Assembly (NCBI GenBank): GCA_007120485.1
Contig: SKNP01000287.1
Span: 1 to 11,372 of the forward strand
DNA: 11,372 nucleotides
Source: Nitriliruptoraceae bacterium
Lineage (GTDB): Bacteria > Actinomycetota > Nitriliruptoria > Nitriliruptorales > Nitriliruptoraceae
Direction of reading: 5' to 3'
Part shown: piece after piece, positions 7,463 to 11,372 of the stretch
How the letters are laid out: each line of letters begins with the position of its first letter
Numbering within the stretch: the first letter of the stretch is position 1
The notes under the pieces: generated by a model
The model's database searches: none
The model's input: the letters and a program-made list of their open reading frames with translations, nothing else
What the model was told of the DNA's origin: nothing
Translations under genes and position numbers: made by a program

Positions 7463-10400
7463 GTGATCCACGTCGGTGTGCTCGGCCCCGTCGAGGTGCT
7501 GACTCCGACGGGGGAGCCGGTGGCGATCGGTGGCCGCCGACCGGCCAGCGTCGTGGCGGCGCTGGCGTTGGCTGGGGGCGCCCCGGTCTCCAGCGAGGCG
7601 CTCGTGGCGGAGGTGTGGGGTGCGGATGCCCAGCCAGGCGCGGTCGACACGCTCCAGAGCTACCTCTCGCGGCTACGGCGGGCGTTGGAGCCCGAGCGGG
7701 GTGCCCACGACGCACCGGCGACGCTGGTGAGAGCCTCAGCGGGCTATCGGCTCGATCCGCGGGCCGTCTCGATCGACGCGGTGACGTTCGAGCAGGAGGT
7801 CCTCGAGGCCCGCGAGATCGTGGCGACCGGCGATGACGAGGCGGCCACGCAGCGGTTCCGCTGCGCGCTGGGGCGGTGGCGCGGCTCGGTCGCTGAGGGC
7901 GCCGACCTGGGGGAGCGGGGACGTGCGGCGGCGACGCGCCTGGATGAGCTCCGCCTGTCGGCCACCGAGGAGCGCATCGCTGCGGACCTGAGCCTCGGCC
8001 GTCACCGGGAGCTCGCGGGCGAACTCGAGCCACTGGTCGCGGCCAACCCGACGCGGGAGCGTCTCCACGGCCTGGCGATGCTGGCGCTGTACCGATCCGG
8101 TCGCCAGGCGGAAGCCCTGGCCGCCTTCCGTCGGGCGCGCACCCTGCTGATCGACGCGCTCGGCATGGAACCCAGCCGCCAGCTCCACGATCTGCACGAA
8201 CGCATGCTGGCCCAGGACCCGTCGCTGGCGCCCCCGGTCGACGACCTGCTCACCGACTCGGCGCCACGTGGGCCCGGCGGCGGCCGAGTGCGTGCGACCA
8301 GAGACCCCGGACCTCCGCGGCGTCGGGCTGACGACCCGCCCGCGTCGGTGGCCGCGTCGGCGGTCGAGGTCCCCGGCAACCTGCCGGCGGCGATGGTCGA
8401 CCTCGTCGGTCGGGATGACCAGCGTCGGCGACTGGTGGACGAGCTCGAGCGGTCGCGGCTGATCACGTTGACGGGCGCCGGTGGCTGCGGCAAGACGCAG
8501 CTGGGCCTCCAGCTGGCCCGCGACGCGGCCTCCCGGTTCGCCGGGGGGACGTGGCTGGTCGAGCTGCAGTCGGTCCGCGAGGCCGACGGTGTGCTCCGCA
8601 GCATCACCCAGGTGCTCGGGGTCGACGATGCACCCATGCCGGACCTCGTCGAGGACCTGGCCGCCCGGATCGGGGGCCGACCGGTCCTGCTGCTGATCGA
8701 CAACTGCGAGCACCTGGTCGACGAGTGCGCGGCCGTCATCGGGGATCTGCTGCGCCGCTGCCCGACCCTCCAGGTGGTGGCCACCAGCCGCCAGACGCTC
8801 GACCTCGACGGGGAGCTGGCCTGGCGGGTGCCGTCGCTCTCGCTGCCACCGGCCGACGCGTCGCTGGACCAGTTGGGGGAGAGCGACGCGGCGGCGCTGT
8901 TCGTGGCGCGTGCCGCCGCCGTCCGACCGGGGTTCACCCCGAGCGAGGATGACGCCGCGACGATCGCGGCCATCTGCCGTGAGCTGGACGGCATCCCGCT
9001 CGCGCTGGAGCTGGCCGCCTCCCGCCTCCGCGTCCTGTCGGTCGAGGAGATCGCCGATCGGCTGGACGACCGGTTCGGGATGCTGCGGTCCTCCCGACGC
9101 GGCGTCCCCGCTCGCCATCAGACGCTCGAAGCCGCCATCGCGTGGAGCTACGAGCTGTTGCGACCGCCGACGCAGCAGCTGCTGGCCCGCCTGACGGTGT
9201 TCGAGGGCCCGTTCACGGTCACGGCGGCCGAGGGCATCTGCGCCGACCCGCAGCTGCCTGCCGAGGCCGTGCTGGAGCTCCTCGACGACCTGGTGGACCG
9301 CTCGTTGGTGCAGACGGTCGGCGAGCCGATCGGGCCCGCCCGTCACGCGTTGCTGCAGACGATCCGGTCGTTCGCCCGCTCTCGGTTGGATGCGCCCGCC
9401 GAGGTCGCCCTCGCCGCGGCGCATGCCCGTTGGCACGCGGACCTGGCGGACGCCGCCGCCGCCGAGCTGACGGGCGCGGACCAGGTGCGGTGGCTCAACC
9501 TGCTCCACACCGACCACGCCGACCTGCGGGCGGCGCTGACCTGGTCGCTGGAGCAGGGTCGGGTGGATATCGCCTTGCGGATCGTCGCCGGCATCTGGTG
9601 GTTCTGGCTCCAGTTCGGTCACGCCCACGAAGGTGCCGGCTGGCTCACCCGCGTGCTCGCGTGCATCGACGGGACCAGCGACCTCGACCGGCGGCGGCTC
9701 GCGTGGGCGACCTACGGCGCGGGACGGCTGGACGGTGCGGAAGGCCGCACCGTCGCGGCGCTCGACCGGCTCGAGCGTGCTGAGCGGCTGGCCGAGGAGG
9801 TCGAGGACCGTGACCTGATGGTCCTGGCTCGCGCCCGGCTGGCGCAGCAGCGGCAGATTCGCGGTCAGACCGATGCCGCCGCGCGCACCCTCGCCGCCGC
9901 GCAGGCCGAGGGGAGCGAGGACCCGTGGGTGCTCGCCGGGTTGTCCGACGTCGCCGGCCACCTGGCAACGGCCACCGGCGATCTGACGGCCGCGGCGGCG
10001 GCCTTCGAAGCCAGCGAGCGCCACTACCTCGACGCCGACGACCGGTGGAGCGCCTGCCTGTCACGGCTCGGCTGGGCCTGGGTGGCTCGGCGCCAGGGGC
10101 GGGTCGAGGAGGCGCTCGCGCTGCACGGACAGAACCTCGCCACCGTCCGGGAGCTGACCCGCAGCGCGTTCGACTTCGTCGGGCTCGCCCGCGACCTGCG
10201 GGGGGTCGGGGCGATCGCGTCGGGGGTCGGCCGCGATGAACTCGCCCTGCAGCTGTGTGCCGCGTCGGAGATGTTGCGGACCACCGGCGAGGTGGCACTG
10301 ACCCCCGACGAGCGCGCGGAGGTGGACGAGGTCATCGCCCAGGCGGAGCAGCGGCTCGGGGCGAGCGTGGCGGCGCAGGTCCAGGCCACCGGTGAAGCCT

Positions 10401-10525
10401 TGACCGCCGACGGGGCGCTGGCGTTGGCGGCCTCCGTCGTCGAGGAACTCGCTCCATCTGCGGCGCCGACCTCGGCGGGGGGTGCGTCGCCGGCCTCGAC
10501 GGCGGGTCCGTCCCCGAGCTCGTAG
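7463..10525 (+). CDS. AfsR/SARP-type transcriptional regulator: winged helix, BTAD, NTPase and TPR-like domains
   Basis: This 1020-residue protein starts with an OmpR-like winged helix (about 4-97; GGRRPASVVAALALAGGAPV, with recognition-helix region DTLQSYLSRLRRAL). A bacterial transcriptional activation domain follows (BTAD, about 103-250; it ends with GMEPSRQLHDLHERML). After a charged linker comes a STAND-type NTPase: Walker A GAGGCGKT (338-345, K344), Walker B VLLLID (to D413), and ATSRQTL (S442, R443). Next is the RHQTLEAAIAWSYELL winged-helix region and a C-terminal helical region of TPR type (about 650-930). The end resembles LuxR/AfsR-family tails but carries no LuxR helix-turn-helix, so DNA binding is expected from the N-terminus only. 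GTG 7463 is chosen because the winged-helix homology starts at once and GGAGGGAGAG lies just upstream. It is divergent from putP, suggesting control of proline uptake; that is inference. Such proteins usually sense a ligand or partner through the NTPase/TPR part; neither is known here. Confidence 0.85.
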   Translation: MIHVGVLGPVEVLTPTGEPVAIGGRRPASVVAALALAGGAPVSSEALVAEVWGADAQPGAVDTLQSYLSRLRRALEPERGAHDAPATLVRASAGYRLDPRAVSIDAVTFEQEVLEAREIVATGDDEAATQRFRCALGRWRGSVAEGADLGERGRAAATRLDELRLSATEERIAADLSLGRHRELAGELEPLVAANPTRERLHGLAMLALYRSGRQAEALAAFRRARTLLIDALGMEPSRQLHDLHERMLAQDPSLAPPVDDLLTDSAPRGPGGGRVRATRDPGPPRRRADDPPASVAASAVEVPGNLPAAMVDLVGRDDQRRRLVDELERSRLITLTGAGGCGKTQLGLQLARDAASRFAGGTWLVELQSVREADGVLRSITQVLGVDDAPMPDLVEDLAARIGGRPVLLLIDNCEHLVDECAAVIGDLLRRCPTLQVVATSRQTLDLDGELAWRVPSLSLPPADASLDQLGESDAAALFVARAAAVRPGFTPSEDDAATIAAICRELDGIPLALELAASRLRVLSVEEIADRLDDRFGMLRSSRRGVPARHQTLEAAIAWSYELLRPPTQQLLARLTVFEGPFTVTAAEGICADPQLPAEAVLELLDDLVDRSLVQTVGEPIGPARHALLQTIRSFARSRLDAPAEVALAAAHARWHADLADAAAAELTGADQVRWLNLLHTDHADLRAALTWSLEQGRVDIALRIVAGIWWFWLQFGHAHEGAGWLTRVLACIDGTSDLDRRRLAWATYGAGRLDGAEGRTVAALDRLERAERLAEEVEDRDLMVLARARLAQQRQIRGQTDAAARTLAAAQAEGSEDPWVLAGLSDVAGHLATATGDLTAAAAAFEASERHYLDADDRWSACLSRLGWAWVARRQGRVEEALALHGQNLATVRELTRSAFDFVGLARDLRGVGAIASGVGRDELALQLCAASEMLRTTGEVALTPDERAEVDEVIAQAEQRLGASVAAQVQATGEALTADGALALAASVVEELAPSAAPTSAGGASPASTAGPSPSS

Positions 10526-10554
10526 CGTGGGCGGCGACACGACGGAGGACGAGC
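10521..10554 (+). promoter_or_regulatory. Possible promoter and leader for the YbjN gene, overlapping the regulator stop codon
   Basis: TAGCGT (10523-10528) contains the TAG stop of the regulator and fits the TANNNT -10 consensus. It lies 26 bases before the ATG, leaving room for a short leader with GGAGGA (10544-10549). Nearly the same string recurs ahead of proC. No good -35 is visible. Confidence 0.35.
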
Positions 10555-11073
10555 ATGCGCGAGGAGGTCGCCGAGCGGTTGCGGGCGGCACTGGCCGCCG
10601 CCGAGCTCGAGATGACGCCGGTGGACGAGCGCCGTTCCATGACGATGCTCAGCGGCGAGTGGAAGCGCACGATCCCGGTCCTGTTCGAGCTGGGGGACCG
10701 GACCCTCAAGGTGACCTCCCTGTTCACCGGCGCGCCCGATGAGGGGCACGAGGCGGTGTTCCGCCTCCTGCTGCAACGCAACCAGCGGGCGGGGCCGGTG
10801 CACTTCGCGCTCGATGATGAAGGCGACGTGATCATCACGGGTGCCGTCCCCTACCCCGCACTGGACGAGCGCGGTATCGACGAGTTGCTCGGTGCGGTGC
10901 TGCGCCTCGCCGACGAGACCTTCAACCAGGTGCTTCGGACCGGGTTCGCCGGCTACCTGGCGGTCGAGCAGCGATGGCGCGAACGGGTGGGGCTCCCGCC
11001 CAACCCGGTCGGGAACGCCACCCCGTCCGAGCAGGACGGTGCTCCGACGGCGGCCGACCGTGCGCGCCCGTAG
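10555..11073 (+). CDS. YbjN-domain protein (Rv0487-like)
   Basis: This 172-residue cytoplasmic protein has a YbjN domain, a fold related to type III secretion chaperones. Recognisable parts are KVTSLFTGAPDEGHEAVFRL followed by LLQRNQ, then HFALDDEGDVIITGAVPYPAL, and ERGIDELLGAVLRLADETFN, a pattern shared with mycobacterial Rv0487 next to mshA. The last 25 residues are polar and variable. The ATG is supported by GGAGGA five bases upstream. The gene starts 29 bases after the regulator and ends 30 bases before proC, all on the same strand, so it could be co-transcribed with either, although a promoter-like cassette precedes both it and proC. Biochemical function of this family in actinobacteria is not established. 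No catalytic motif is visible and I do not assign one. Confidence 0.8.
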   Translation: MREEVAERLRAALAAAELEMTPVDERRSMTMLSGEWKRTIPVLFELGDRTLKVTSLFTGAPDEGHEAVFRLLLQRNQRAGPVHFALDDEGDVIITGAVPYPALDERGIDELLGAVLRLADETFNQVLRTGFAGYLAVEQRWRERVGLPPNPVGNATPSEQDGAPTAADRARP

Positions 11074-11103
11074 CATCGGCGGCACACGCACGAGGAGGAC
11101 CCC
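11069..11103 (+). promoter_or_regulatory. Possible promoter and leader for proC, overlapping the YbjN stop codon
   Basis: TAGCAT (11071-11076) contains the YbjN TAG stop and fits the TANNNT -10 consensus. It lies 27 bases before the CTG start. AGGAGG (11093-11098) is five bases before that start. The string from 11069 repeats that at 10521: 13 of the first 15 bases agree, then ACACG recurs after a one-base gap. Confidence 0.4.
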
Positions 11104-11372
11104 CTGAACGGCACGCTGGCCATCATCGGCACCGGACGCATCGGCGAGGCACTGTTGCGGGGTCTGCTGCGCTCCGGATGGGTACAGCCGCACCAGGTGA
11201 TCTGCACGACTCGACTCGAGTACCGCCGCGAGGAGCTCGAACGCGAGCACGGGGTCAAGGCGACCTTGGACAACCGTGCGGCGATCGAAGCGGCCGACGT
11301 GGTCCTGATCGCGTTGAAGCCGCAGGTGCTCCTGCACGTGGTCGGGGAGCTCGGCGACGCCTTCAACCCGGA
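11104..11372 (+). CDS. proC: Pyrroline-5-carboxylate reductase, N-terminal part (3' truncated, CTG start)
   Basis: The frame runs off the right edge after 89 complete codons. It reads LNGTLAIIGTGRIGEALLRG followed by LLRSG, a Rossmann NAD(P)-binding motif (GTGRIG). ADVVLIALKPQVLLHVVGEL comes later, matching the 'ADVV-LAVKPQ' signature of P5C reductases. The enzyme reduces P5C to proline, the last biosynthetic step and the reverse of the catabolic flux from proline dehydrogenase. An in-frame TAG at 11071 and the absence of ATG, GTG or TTG between it and the dinucleotide motif leave CTG 11104 as the start. AGGAGG (11093-11098) is correctly placed five bases upstream. CTG initiation is rare. The arginine in GTGRIG replaces the more usual N or K of GxGNMG/GTGKIG. 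It may share a transcript with the YbjN gene 30 bases upstream. Confidence 0.88.
   Translation, partial: MNGTLAIIGTGRIGEALLRGLLRSGWVQPHQVICTTRLEYRREELEREHGVKATLDNRAAIEAADVVLIALKPQVLLHVVGELGDAFNP

Noticed and set aside
5592..7466. 624-codon open frame on the + strand antisense to putP
   Set aside because: Its product is mostly D, H, Q, R and G, typical of the complement of a hydrophobic membrane-protein gene. PutP on the minus strand has all its signature residues.
7736..10024. 762-codon minus-strand open frame opposite the AfsR-like regulator
   Set aside because: It shows no recognisable domain, while the + strand has Walker A, Walker B, winged-helix and BTAD features in order.

Overview
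This window is high-GC actinobacterial chromosome. The evidence is the strong G/C bias at third codon positions, the GTG starts, the GGAGG-type ribosome binding sites, an MshA-like glycosyltransferase, an AfsR/SARP-type giant regulator and an Rv0487-like YbjN protein. The species cannot be named from the sequence; a deep-branching actinobacterial lineage is a guess.

Layout. At the left edge is the 3' end of a gene whose C-terminus resembles actinobacterial XRE-family regulators (3-248, +). A 250-base leader region follows. Next come a BioF2/CelD-type GNAT acyltransferase (499-1524, +) and an MshA-like GT4 glycosyltransferase (1521-2768, +), overlapping by four bases. Converging on these is a proline-utilisation block on the minus strand. 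In transcription order it is the sodium/proline symporter putP (7262-5769), proline dehydrogenase (5558-4590) and L-glutamate-gamma-semialdehyde (P5C) dehydrogenase (4482-2857). Divergent from putP is a 1020-residue winged-helix/BTAD/NTPase/TPR regulator (7463-10525, +). A YbjN-domain protein (10555-11073, +) and the 5' end of proC, pyrroline-5-carboxylate reductase (11104 to the window end, +), complete the window.

How the genes work together. PutP imports proline, proline dehydrogenase oxidises it to P5C, and P5C dehydrogenase converts the hydrolysed semialdehyde to glutamate. ProC runs the opposite step, P5C to proline. The divergent regulator is the obvious candidate for controlling putP, but this rests on position only.

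In mycobacteria mshA (Rv0486) sits directly beside a YbjN-type gene (Rv0487), with proC (Rv0500) a little further on. Here the MshA-like gene and the ybjN-proC pair are in the same order, but the proline-degradation genes and their putative regulator lie between them.

Non-coding structure of note: a run of ten G-tracts between the two catabolic genes (C-rich in the transcript), a perfect 13-bp hairpin after putP, direct repeats ahead of proline dehydrogenase, an 11-bp-period direct repeat in the putP/regulator intergenic region, and a near-identical short cassette ahead of both ybjN and proC. I saw no tRNA, rRNA, CRISPR array, insertion sequence or phage gene. Nothing here is a clearly new system; the most unusual features are the regulatory wiring and the gene order.
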